Below, piece by piece: positions 13,919 through 19,878 of a stretch of 30,235 nt of DNA. The DNA is from a virus: the IMG/VR virus record IMGVR_UViG_3300042467_000968, positions 1-30,235 of that record, one strand, 5' to 3'. The position numbers and the translations under genes are program-made. A model generated the notes under the pieces. The model saw only the letters and a program-made list of their open reading frames with translations, was not told the origin of the DNA and ran no database searches. The number at the start of each line of letters is the position of its first letter. Within the stretch, counting starts at the first letter, position 1.

Positions 13919-15031
13919 ATGGACCTCATGAAACGCTTGGCCAAGGCCAAGACCAACCTGATCCTTCAGCACCCCTTCATCGGGACCGTGGCACTCAACA
14001 TGCCCATGGTGCTGGACGAGCGTGTCCCCACAGCGGCGACCGATGGGAAGACCGTGTGGTACAACCCGCACTTCCTCAAGGATCTGACTGACGAGGAGGT
14101 CACCTTCCTCGTGGCGCACGAGTGCTTCCACCCCATGCTGGAGCATATGTACCGCCTCAAGGGCCGCGACCACGGCAAGTGGAACAAGGCGGCTGACTAC
14201 GTAATCAACCAGCTCCTGGTGGATGAGCGCATCGGCAAGTTCATCAAGGGCGGCTGCCTCGACAGGACGCTGTACGACGCAGGCAAGGGTACGTCTGAGG
14301 GTATCTACGCCATCCTGCCGGACAGCGACGGCAGGGACGGTGCCAAGGGTGATGGCCCTGGCGGTATCGGCAACGATCTGCTGGAGCCGGAAGGCTCCCC
14401 TGCTGAGCAGGCACAGGCTCAGGCCGAGTGGCGAGTGAAGGTCGCCCAGGCAGCGCAGGCTGCCAAGATGATGGGCAAGATGTCAGCCAACATGCAGCGC
14501 CTCGTCGATGAGGTACTGCAACCCAGGGTGCGCTGGCAGGATGTGCTGCGTAGGTTCATGCACCGGGCCAAGACCAGCACCCGGAGCTGGGCACGACCCA
14601 ACCGACGCTTCCTGGCGCAGGGTCTCTATCTGCCGAGCGTATCCGGTGAGGCGCTGGGTGAGGTGGTGGTAGCGGTGGACTGCTCAGGCTCCATCAGCCC
14701 CCGTGTGGTGGCTGAGTTCGCTGCGGAGATCAGGGCGATCCATGAGGACACCAACCCGGTCATGCTGCACATCGTCTACTTCGACAGTGAGGTGTGCCAC
14801 TACGACCGCTACGCACCCACTGACACGGTGACCATCACGGCACGTGGCGGTGGAGGCACGGCCTTCTCGCCGATCTTCAAACACGTTGCAGACAACTCGG
14901 TGGCACCGGTCGCCTGTGTGGTGCTGACCGATCTGTACTGCGACGACTTCGGCCCGGCACCGGATTACCCGGTGATGTGGGTAACCAACGGTGCGACCAA
15001 GGCACCCTGGGGTGAGGTGGTCAAGCTGTGA
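13919..15031 (+). CDS. HExxH metallopeptidase-like plus VWA domain protein
   Basis: 370 aa from ATG 13919 (GGAGGG upstream); the open frame extending to 13550 lies inside the previous gene. The N-terminal domain has a zincin signature HECFH (67-71) followed by KWNKAADYVINQLL, as in the putative metallopeptidase domain of DUF2201-type proteins. Residues 140-165 are a Gly/Asp-rich linker. The C-terminal VWA domain has the MIDAS motif DCSGS (254-258), and a Thr/Gly-rich GGGGTAF motif further on gives the second metal contact. VWA proteins of this type pair with MoxR ATPases, here 12060-13052. The stop overlaps the next GTG. Chaperone, protease or metal-insertion roles are all possible. Confidence 0.86.
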   Translation: MDLMKRLAKAKTNLILQHPFIGTVALNMPMVLDERVPTAATDGKTVWYNPHFLKDLTDEEVTFLVAHECFHPMLEHMYRLKGRDHGKWNKAADYVINQLLVDERIGKFIKGGCLDRTLYDAGKGTSEGIYAILPDSDGRDGAKGDGPGGIGNDLLEPEGSPAEQAQAQAEWRVKVAQAAQAAKMMGKMSANMQRLVDEVLQPRVRWQDVLRRFMHRAKTSTRSWARPNRRFLAQGLYLPSVSGEALGEVVVAVDCSGSISPRVVAEFAAEIRAIHEDTNPVMLHIVYFDSEVCHYDRYAPTDTVTITARGGGGTAFSPIFKHVADNSVAPVACVVLTDLYCDDFGPAPDYPVMWVTNGATKAPWGEVVKL

Positions 15032-15219
15032 GCGAGGGCACGCTCATCACCATCGGCCTCACCCTCTGCTTCTGGGTGGGCTGGCTGGAGTGGAGGCTGC
15101 GTCGTGCTGATGAGAAGTGCGACCAGCTCTGCCACCTTCTCGTACACATCGCCTACGGTCGGCTCACCATCCGGGTGGACCGTGACCGCAAGGTGCACAT
15201 AACACCAACTGGGAGATGA
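15028..15219 (+). CDS. Small single-pass membrane protein
   Basis: 63 aa from GTG 15028, which overlaps the VWA stop (GTGA). Residues 5-22 (LITIGLTLCFWVGWLEWRL) form one hydrophobic segment followed by positive charges, giving an N-out, C-in orientation by the positive-inside rule. The rest is soluble, with two Cys residues (C31, C35 region) and a basic tail. No lysis motif is evident; holins usually sit with an endolysin, and none is near. It may tether a partner to the inner membrane. Confidence 0.7.
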   Translation: MSEGTLITIGLTLCFWVGWLEWRLRRADEKCDQLCHLLVHIAYGRLTIRVDRDRKVHITPTGR

Positions 15220-15221
15220 AC

Positions 15222-15863
15222 ATGGGTACCGTTCGTATTGGCGTTGACCTCAAGCAGCACATCATCCGCATGGCGACGCTCACCTACTTCAAGCGCATCG
15301 AGATTGCGGAGCGTAGCCTCAAGTTCCCGTTCGACGGGCCGACGCTCTACTCCATGCTGTTCGGTGAGTGGGAGAAGCAGATGGAGGCGCTACCCAATGG
15401 GTTCCTTCCTCTGCGCCCTGCCATCCAGATCCGCAATGTAGGCGGCGTCGTGCCTCCCCCGTTCACGTTCTCCTGCGGCGTGAAGCGGTTCCCGTTCAAC
15501 CTGCCATCCGCTGGGCGGGACTTCGTGCTGAGCATGTCGTTCACTGAGTACGCCTCTGTCACCCTGCTACCGTCCGAGCGGTGGGAGCCGACCATCAAGG
15601 CAGTGCACGACTGGAAGCAGCAGCACGACAACATCATCGCTGAGCGCGATGCGTTCATCATGGGGGTGAACAGGGTGCTCGATGCCCACGCTACGCTGGG
15701 TGCTGCGGTCAAGACATGGCCCGCACTGTGGGAGCTGGTTCCTGAGAACGTGAAGGAGCGCCAGCGCAGCACCACCAAGCCTGAGAAAAAGAAGGAGGCT
15801 GCACCCTTGGATATCGATGTTGACCGCATGACGGCGGTTGTTGCGATGAGCAAGATCCTGTGA
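15222..15863 (+). CDS. Nmad5-like phage protein
   Basis: 213 aa, started at the second ATG (15222) because GGGAG abuts the first. The N-terminal half has the layout I associate with the nucleotide modification associated domain 5 family: DLKQHIIRMATLTYFKRIEI, then LYSMLFGEWEKQMEALPNGF, LPLRPAIQIRNVGG and a beta-rich RFPFNLPSAGRDFVLSMSF. The middle contains a long helix (residues 120-150) and a Lys-rich segment. That family is tied only by genomic context to phage DNA modification; no enzyme activity is established. The resemblance is by eye and moderate. The stop overlaps the next GTG. Confidence 0.55.
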   Translation: MGTVRIGVDLKQHIIRMATLTYFKRIEIAERSLKFPFDGPTLYSMLFGEWEKQMEALPNGFLPLRPAIQIRNVGGVVPPPFTFSCGVKRFPFNLPSAGRDFVLSMSFTEYASVTLLPSERWEPTIKAVHDWKQQHDNIIAERDAFIMGVNRVLDAHATLGAAVKTWPALWELVPENVKERQRSTTKPEKKKEAAPLDIDVDRMTAVVAMSKIL

Positions 15864-16105
15864 CCCGCTATCAGCCTCAGAAGTGCGCTGTCGATTTCGC
15901 ACACCCGTTCGTTGATCTCATCTGGTTCGAGATCAACAAGAGCAAGCTGTCGCAGGCTGATGTCGCCAAGGCTGCGGGTGTCGATGCCCGTAGCCTGCGC
16001 CGTTGGCGTGATGGTGTGGCTGTGCCTTCACTCGATGCCCTGGAGCGTGTGCTCTCAGTGCTGGGCTTCGAGCTGATCGTGCGGCCTCAGACGTTCGACA
16101 AGTAA
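15860..16105 (+). CDS. XRE-type helix-turn-helix protein
   Basis: 81 aa from GTG 15860, overlapping the previous stop. Residues 28-70 form a classic Cro/CI-type helix-turn-helix: SKLSQADVAKAAGVDARSLR, then RWRDGVAVPSLDALERVLSV. The first 25 residues (YQPQKCAVDFAHPFVDLIWF) are an extra N-terminal arm. It is short for a repressor with its own dimerisation domain. It may be an accessory regulator of this operon or of host genes. No integrase or lysogeny switch is present in this window to suggest a CI-like role. Confidence 0.8.
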   Translation: MTRYQPQKCAVDFAHPFVDLIWFEINKSKLSQADVAKAAGVDARSLRRWRDGVAVPSLDALERVLSVLGFELIVRPQTFDK

Positions 16106-16122
16106 CCAACCGGAGAGTGAAC

Positions 16123-16611
16123 ATGACGAAGATCCTTGCGACCCTGAAGCACGACCTGACCGCCAAGGCTGGACAGGTGCTGATCCTGCACGACAACGGC
16201 AAAATCTACGCTGTTGATGGAGACATCGTGGAGCTTGTGGTGCGCAGTGTGCCTGCTACCCCCGCTCCTGAACCCGTCTGGACTGCCAAGGTGGTGACCC
16301 CTGAGCCTGCTCCTGCCCCGGCACCTGAGGTGGATATCCAGTCGGCACGTGAACGGCGGAACCGGCTGGCCGAGGCGAACGCGCTGCTGTTGCAGGGCAT
16401 GACGATCCGCATGGTGTCGCACAAGACCGGCATCCCGCGTGGCACGCTGGGCAACTACCGCACCAACCTCGTGCGGGCCGGACTGCTGGAGGGCAGCGCC
16501 AAGCCGCGCAAGAGCCACTTCTTCAAGAACGACAAGACCCTGGAGGCGGCGCGTGAACGTGGCCGCAAGCTGGCCGAGGCCAAGAAGGCGAAGCGGGATG
16601 CGTCCGCGTGA
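16123..16611 (+). CDS. Helix-turn-helix protein with a Pro/Ala linker
   Basis: 162 aa from ATG 16123, preceded by GGAGAGTGAAC. Residues 1-45 look like a small folded unit (QVLILHDNGKIYAVDGDIVE). Residues 48-73 form a Pro/Ala/Glu linker. Residues 76-125 form a helix-turn-helix: RRNRLAEANALLLQGMTIRM, then VSHKTGIPRGTLGNYRTNLV. The C-terminus is Lys/Arg-rich (about 30 residues). The design suggests a DNA-binding protein with a flexible link. It overlaps the next GTG by four bases. I do not recognise a named family. Confidence 0.72.
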   Translation: MTKILATLKHDLTAKAGQVLILHDNGKIYAVDGDIVELVVRSVPATPAPEPVWTAKVVTPEPAPAPAPEVDIQSARERRNRLAEANALLLQGMTIRMVSHKTGIPRGTLGNYRTNLVRAGLLEGSAKPRKSHFFKNDKTLEAARERGRKLAEAKKAKRDASA

Positions 16612-16814
16612 GTGACCACTGCTGGTGCGATCCTCATGGGGATAACGCCACTTGCGACCGGCCTTGTTGCCGGTCGCAAGACCAGCGCCGTGCAGAGGCA
16701 GAGGCTATCGTCGAAGCAGCGCGCCAAGCGCGCCTGAAGTGGGAGAAAGAACGTGACAACAACTGTGAGCAAGCTACCGCCCGTGGTGCCGCACAAGATC
16801 GGCAACATCCCTGA
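16608..16814 (+). CDS. Small Cys-rich protein overlapping its neighbour
   Basis: 68 aa from GTG 16608, overlapping the previous stop. The N-terminus has CWCDP (5-9), then TCDRPCC, six cysteines in about 20 residues, followed by a long charged helix (EAEAIVEAARQARLKWEKER). The last 20 codons overlap the next gene in another frame. A perfect 12-bp hairpin (16651-16680) lies inside the Cys-rich part. The cysteines and helix look like real protein, but the hairpin means part of this stretch may be under RNA-level constraint. Metal binding is plausible. Confidence 0.55.
   Translation: MSDHCWCDPHGDNATCDRPCCRSQDQRRAEAEAIVEAARQARLKWEKERDNNCEQATARGAAQDRQHP
16651..16680 (+). other. Perfect 12-bp hairpin inside a small gene
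   Basis: CTTGCGACCGGC and GCCGGTCGCAAG are exact complements around the six-base loop CTTGTT. No T-tract follows, so it is not a rho-independent terminator. It is among the most stable hairpins in the early operon. Confidence 0.7.
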
Positions 16815-16986
16815 GACGCTGCGCGTCCTGCTGGGTGCGATGGATATCCGGCGGCAGTTCATCAAGCAGGCGTACTCGGACAGCGAGGAGTACTGGCAGT
16901 GTCAGCGAGACCTTGCCAATCTGGAGCGGCGCTGGGCTGAGGCCGAGGCGCTGTGGGCGAAGCATGTGGCGAAGGAGGGCAAGTGA
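16753..16986 (+). CDS. Small helical protein, unknown
   Basis: 77 aa from GTG 16753, preceded by GGGAG. The sequence MTTTVSKLPPVVPHKIGNIP is followed by LRVLLGAMDIRRQFIKQAYS and a charged helix (RDLANLERRWAEAEALWAKH). The stop overlaps the next ATG (TGATG). No motif is recognised. Trp residues spaced about ten apart in the C-terminal helix suggest an amphipathic surface. The overlap with the Cys-rich gene is 62 bases, long for this operon, so either that gene ends early by selection or one of the two starts differs. Confidence 0.68.
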   Translation: MTTTVSKLPPVVPHKIGNIPETLRVLLGAMDIRRQFIKQAYSDSEEYWQCQRDLANLERRWAEAEALWAKHVAKEGK

Positions 16987-17849
16987 TGAAGCTCATGCTG
17001 CCCGACCTCCTGGAGCATATCAGGAGCAGGAAGATGCCGCTCGTCTCCATGGACGGGAAGATCACACCGACCAAGCCGGGAGATAAGCGGAGAGAGCAGC
17101 TGCTGCGCCCGCTGTTGCCGCTCATTCACCAAGCCGAGAAGTTTATCTTCGACAGCGGGACTGACCAGGATGAGGAGACCACAACGGCGGTGAAGTCCAC
17201 GGTGCAGGCCATGTTTGACTTCGGCCTCTACCATCTGCCCGCACCGGTCATATGGATCGAAGATCCGTTCAGCGACGACCAGCGAGGCCCAGCGGATCGT
17301 AACTACTACCTATGTACAGAGCGTGATGGCATAATAAATGTTTACTTCCTTCAAAGTATTGACCCCACCAAGTTTGGTAAGCCGCGCTTCTACACCGTCT
17401 TTGCTGCTGAGTTAGTTCTTGACCTTGCGCGACCTACCTACTTCGCTGTCGCTGGTGACAGTGATTATTGCGCCCCCTCTGTGGAGAAGATCCTCGGCGA
17501 GGTTATCTACTCCGTAAACAAGTTCATCGTCACGATGGCCGCACCGCAGACCATCCGTGAGCGTGTCGGTATGCCTAAAGATCGCGCCAGTAGGATCGGT
17601 CGGCGCAGTTACGAGCACACCATCATCCGTGTGCCGAGCTACACGCCCGAGCCCGGTTCAGGCTCAGCGAACGGGCCGCAGGGTAAGCGCCGTATGGGCC
17701 TCGTCGCGGGTTATGTGTGGGGCAAGAACACACGCCCGGTCAGTGAGCAACGCTGGATCGCCCCCCACTGGCGAGGTGACGCAACACTTGGTTTAGTTCC
17801 CGCCAAGGTGCGAGTTGTTGAAACCCGGGAGCTGAAGGAGAGCAAGTGA
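16986..17849 (+). CDS. Phage protein with a C-terminal His/Trp-rich HWR motif, unknown
   Basis: 287 aa from ATG 16986, which overlaps the previous stop. Residues 1-80 are helical (MKLMLPDLLEHIRSRK, then REQLLRPLLPLIHQAEKFIF). The middle is beta-rich (NYYLCTERDGIINVYFLQSI). The C-terminus has IIRVPSYTP, WGKNTRPVSEQRWIAPHWRG and GLVPAKVRVVETRELKESK, a pattern (basic residues, HWRxG, then a short strand) seen in unassigned phage proteins. Codons from about 17290 to 17470 use more A/T than the flanks. No catalytic motif is evident. Confidence 0.75.
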   Translation: MKLMLPDLLEHIRSRKMPLVSMDGKITPTKPGDKRREQLLRPLLPLIHQAEKFIFDSGTDQDEETTTAVKSTVQAMFDFGLYHLPAPVIWIEDPFSDDQRGPADRNYYLCTERDGIINVYFLQSIDPTKFGKPRFYTVFAAELVLDLARPTYFAVAGDSDYCAPSVEKILGEVIYSVNKFIVTMAAPQTIRERVGMPKDRASRIGRRSYEHTIIRVPSYTPEPGSGSANGPQGKRRMGLVAGYVWGKNTRPVSEQRWIAPHWRGDATLGLVPAKVRVVETRELKESK

Positions 17850-18016
17850 TGTCTGACGAAACCAAGGTGTGGCTGGCGATCTGCGGTGTGGTAGGCGTGA
17901 TCGTGCTGGTCGGTGGGCTGCTGATCCTCAGCTACAACACCCATCAGGCTGAGCTGCGCAAAGCAGCCTGCGTGAACCCCGACACTGTGGCCTGTGCCCT
18001 GGCGGTACGGCGATGA
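17849..18016 (+). CDS. Very small membrane protein
   Basis: 55 aa from ATG 17849, preceded by AAGGAG. The protein MSDETKVWLAICGVVGVIVL continues with VGGLLILSYNTHQAELRK, which makes one strong hydrophobic helix (residues 7-29). The tail has two cysteines (ACVNPDTVACAL) that could form a disulfide in the periplasm. The helix is flanked by positive charge on the tail side (AELRK), so the orientation is uncertain. It could be an accessory membrane protein, for example a superinfection or lysis helper, but no lysis gene is near. The stop overlaps the next ATG (ATGA). Confidence 0.68.
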   Translation: MSDETKVWLAICGVVGVIVLVGGLLILSYNTHQAELRKAACVNPDTVACALAVRR

Positions 18017-18189
18017 GTGAAGAGGCCATCGCCCAGGCTCGGCGGTTGCATCACCATGTGATGAACGGCGGAAACGTCACAGCCCTCGACCTATCCAGGC
18101 TAGTACAGGCGATGGAGCGGATGCAGGCTGAGCAGTTGAAGTGCGCAGCCTGTAACCTTCTTACCGGTCTCGAATACAGGGGAGGATAG
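18013..18189 (+). CDS. Very small protein with a CxxC pair
   Basis: 58 aa from ATG 18013, overlapping the previous stop. The sequence MSEEAIAQARRLHHHVMNGG is followed by an amphipathic helix (LDLSRLVQAMERMQAEQLK) and CAAC near the end. A single CxxC plus the HHH run could bind a metal in a dimer. No ribosome site is clear, so translation is probably coupled to the upstream gene. I do not recognise it. Confidence 0.6.
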   Translation: MSEEAIAQARRLHHHVMNGGNVTALDLSRLVQAMERMQAEQLKCAACNLLTGLEYRGG

Positions 18190-18192
18190 CGC

Positions 18193-18552
18193 GTGACACC
18201 GGAGGAGTGGGCGGAAGCCATCTACGATGCGACCGGCTGGACCATCGGCGAGAGTATGGCGAAGGCCATCGGCACCCTCGTGGAGACCCAGGCCAAGGGT
18301 GAGATCGTCCTACTGCGTGCGGAAGTAGAGTGGCTGCGCGATGAGAGGGAGCGGCTGGCTAAGGAGATGGCCAAGGCGCAGCTCGCTGTGCTGCCGTGGA
18401 TGGATCAGGTGGGGTTCCTCAACGCTGAGTACGCCTACCTGACAGATGCGCTGAAGAAGATCAGCGCAGCATCCACTGACGAGACTGGTGTGTACGCCCG
18501 ACGCATTGCGAGTGAGGCGCTTGAGGGGAGCGAGAAACGCTGTGAGCAGTGA
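18193..18552 (+). CDS. Coiled-coil protein, unknown
   Basis: 119 aa from GTG 18193, preceded by GGGGAGGA. Residues 35-65 are a coiled coil (VLLRAEVEWLRDERERLAKE). The N-terminus (MTPEEWAEAIYDATGWTIGE) is acidic. No membrane segment or metal site. It lies among a run of short, overlapping genes (18013-19606) that look like accessory early genes. The next GTG overlaps its 3' end by 11 bases. Confidence 0.68.
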   Translation: MTPEEWAEAIYDATGWTIGESMAKAIGTLVETQAKGEIVLLRAEVEWLRDERERLAKEMAKAQLAVLPWMDQVGFLNAEYAYLTDALKKISAASTDETGVYARRIASEALEGSEKRCEQ

Positions 18553-18808
18553 TCAGAGCAACGCCGCTGCGGAGCGCAGCGCGCATGTCACCAGGGGTGA
18601 TACACGCTCCATCCCTGGTGAGAGCTTCCTCGTGGAGGTGAAGCCCGGTGTGTTCCAGATCAAGGCACTCGCCGAGGCCAACCAGATCGTCGCCGAGTTG
18701 CAGGATGCGCTGCGTGCGGCCATCCTCGTGCTGGAGGTGAACGGCATGTCGGCGGGTGACTTCCGTGATGTGCTGAAGCGGAGCCGTCGTGCCCAGACCC
18801 AAGCATGA
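18542..18808 (+). CDS. Small protein, unknown
   Basis: 88 aa from GTG 18542; the frame upstream (to 18488) overlaps the coiled-coil gene and has no ribosome site. The sequence contains PGESFLVEVKPGVFQIKALA, a beta-hairpin-like segment, then a long helix (NQIVAELQDALRAAILVLEV) and a basic C-terminus. No motif recognised. It overlaps the previous gene by 11 bases and the next GTG by 20 bases, so the start is chosen for overlap economy and GAGGGGAG upstream. Confidence 0.6.
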   Translation: MSSDQSNAAAERSAHVTRGDTRSIPGESFLVEVKPGVFQIKALAEANQIVAELQDALRAAILVLEVNGMSAGDFRDVLKRSRRAQTQA

Positions 18809-19115
18809 CGAGGAAGCCCTGAGGCTGGCGAAGGCGGTCGGCACGGTTCTCCGTGTCGCCCGCAAGCAGAAGGGCATGAAGGCAGAGAACCTAGCCTACG
18901 ACATCGGCGTGGCAGCGCAGACGCTATCCAACTGGGAGACCGGTAAGTTTCTGCCCTACACGCCGCACCTCATGGCTGCGTGCAACATCCTGGGGCTACG
19001 CATGTCGAAGGTGTACGCCGCAGCGGAGAAGATGCTGTGGATGCAGGATGTGATGAAGGCGTCAGCCAAGCAAGCGAAGGAGCGAGCGAAGAGTGAGCGA
19101 GGGGAGGAAGGATGA
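18789..19115 (+). CDS. XRE-type helix-turn-helix protein
   Basis: 108 aa from GTG 18789. Residues 15-70 form a Cro/CI-type DNA-binding domain: GTVLRVARKQKGMKAENLAY, then DIGVAAQTLSNWETGKFLPY and a third helix with HLMAACNILGL. The C-terminal helix (about residues 75-105) is basic and ends ERAKSERGEEG. It has no cleavage or oligomerisation domain like lambdoid CI. It overlaps the diphosphohydrolase-like gene by 23 bases. A regulatory role in the early region is likely. Confidence 0.83.
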   Translation: MPRPKHDEEALRLAKAVGTVLRVARKQKGMKAENLAYDIGVAAQTLSNWETGKFLPYTPHLMAACNILGLRMSKVYAAAEKMLWMQDVMKASAKQAKERAKSERGEEG

Positions 19116-19419
19116 TGCGGGCAAGCTGCCATACCAGCTGCTGCCATCCGACGCAGTGGAGGAGATCCTCCGCGTGCTGGACTTCGGTGCGCAGAAGTAC
19201 GAGCCGCGCAACTGGGAGAAGGGCATGGCGTGGAGCCGTCCGTTCTCTGCATTGATGCGCCATATGTGGGCGTGGTGGCGCGGCGAGCGCACGGACCCTG
19301 AGACTGGCATCTCGCACCTAGCACATGCAGGATGCTGCATCCTGTTCCTGCTATCGTACGAGCTGCGCAAGGTCGGTGCCGATGACCGACCGGGAGGAGG
19401 CGATGAAACTCGACCCTGA
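19093..19419 (+). CDS. dATP/dGTP diphosphohydrolase-like (DUF5664-type) protein
   Basis: 108 aa from GTG 19093, overlapping the helix-turn-helix gene. The sequence has KDDAGKLPYQLLPSDAVEEI, then FGAQKYEPRNWEKGMAWSRP, ALMRHMWAWWRGERTDPETG and HLAHAGCCILFLLSYEL. This block order is that of the phage DUF5664 family, now named dATP/dGTP diphosphohydrolase domain proteins. Related MazZ enzymes hydrolyse dATP or dGTP to the monophosphate in phages that build 2-aminoadenine DNA. Such an enzyme shapes the dNTP pool. PurZ, which that pathway needs, is not in this window. Activity on this protein is inferred only from family resemblance. Confidence 0.75.
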   Translation: MSEGRKDDAGKLPYQLLPSDAVEEILRVLDFGAQKYEPRNWEKGMAWSRPFSALMRHMWAWWRGERTDPETGISHLAHAGCCILFLLSYELRKVGADDRPGGGDETRP

Positions 19420-19606
19420 GGTCAGAAAGGCTCTGGACGATCTCGGTGTTGGCTATACCATCGAGAAGAGCCGGGACCACTACTTCGCCAGGGTAGCTGG
19501 GTACCCGCGCATCATCGTCGCGGGTAACCACGGCAAAAACAAACACGGTGAACGCAAGGGCACGCTGCGAGATATCCGGCGGCTCAAAGAGCGACTGGAG
19601 AGGTGA
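19403..19606 (+). CDS. HicA-like fold small protein
   Basis: 67 aa from ATG 19403, with GGGAGGAGG directly upstream (an in-frame ATG at 19382 is less well placed). The sequence MKLDPEVRKALDDLGVGYTI is followed by EKSRDHYFARVAGYPRIIVA, GNHGKNKHGERKGTLRDIRR and a basic end. A helix, three strands and a basic helix (alpha-beta-beta-beta-alpha) resemble the dsRNA-binding-like fold of HicA toxins, and phages carry many orphan relatives. I see no HicB antitoxin next to it and the catalytic His position of HicA is not certain (H27 is a candidate). Overlaps the previous gene by 17 bases. Confidence 0.6.
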   Translation: MKLDPEVRKALDDLGVGYTIEKSRDHYFARVAGYPRIIVAGNHGKNKHGERKGTLRDIRRLKERLER

Positions 19607-19611
19607 ACCAA

Positions 19612-19878
19612 ATGCCAAAGACCACGTTCAACGCAACCAACACTGTCTACACTGTCACCACTCCGAGAACAGCAACCGGCACCTTCAGTACTGCTGAGTG
19701 GAATCAACTCGCCGATATGCGAGACATCGCCAGGACGAATGTAAGAGATGTGCTCGACCGCGAGTTCCCGCCCGAGCTGCGGGAGTTCCTGATCTGGCTG
19801 GTCAACAACGACGCGCACATCAACGCCAAGTTCATGGCGTTCAGGGCGTGCAAGCGGATCGGCGTGGAGATCAAGTGA
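19612..19878 (+). CDS. Small protein upstream of the DNA polymerase, unknown
   Basis: 88 aa. A GTG at 19603 is also in frame, but ATG 19612 is better spaced after GAGAGG. The N-terminus is Thr-rich (TTFNATNTVYTVTTPRTATG), then helical (TAEWNQLADMRDIARTNVRD, and FPPELREFLIWLVNNDAHIN). The stop overlaps the polymerase ATG (TGATG), so the two are translationally coupled. It may assist or regulate the polymerase; no motif supports more. Confidence 0.66.
   Translation: MPKTTFNATNTVYTVTTPRTATGTFSTAEWNQLADMRDIARTNVRDVLDREFPPELREFLIWLVNNDAHINAKFMAFRACKRIGVEIK

Noticed and set aside
15028-15219. Holin
   Set aside because: It has one hydrophobic segment but no endolysin or spanin neighbour, and it sits in the early operon.
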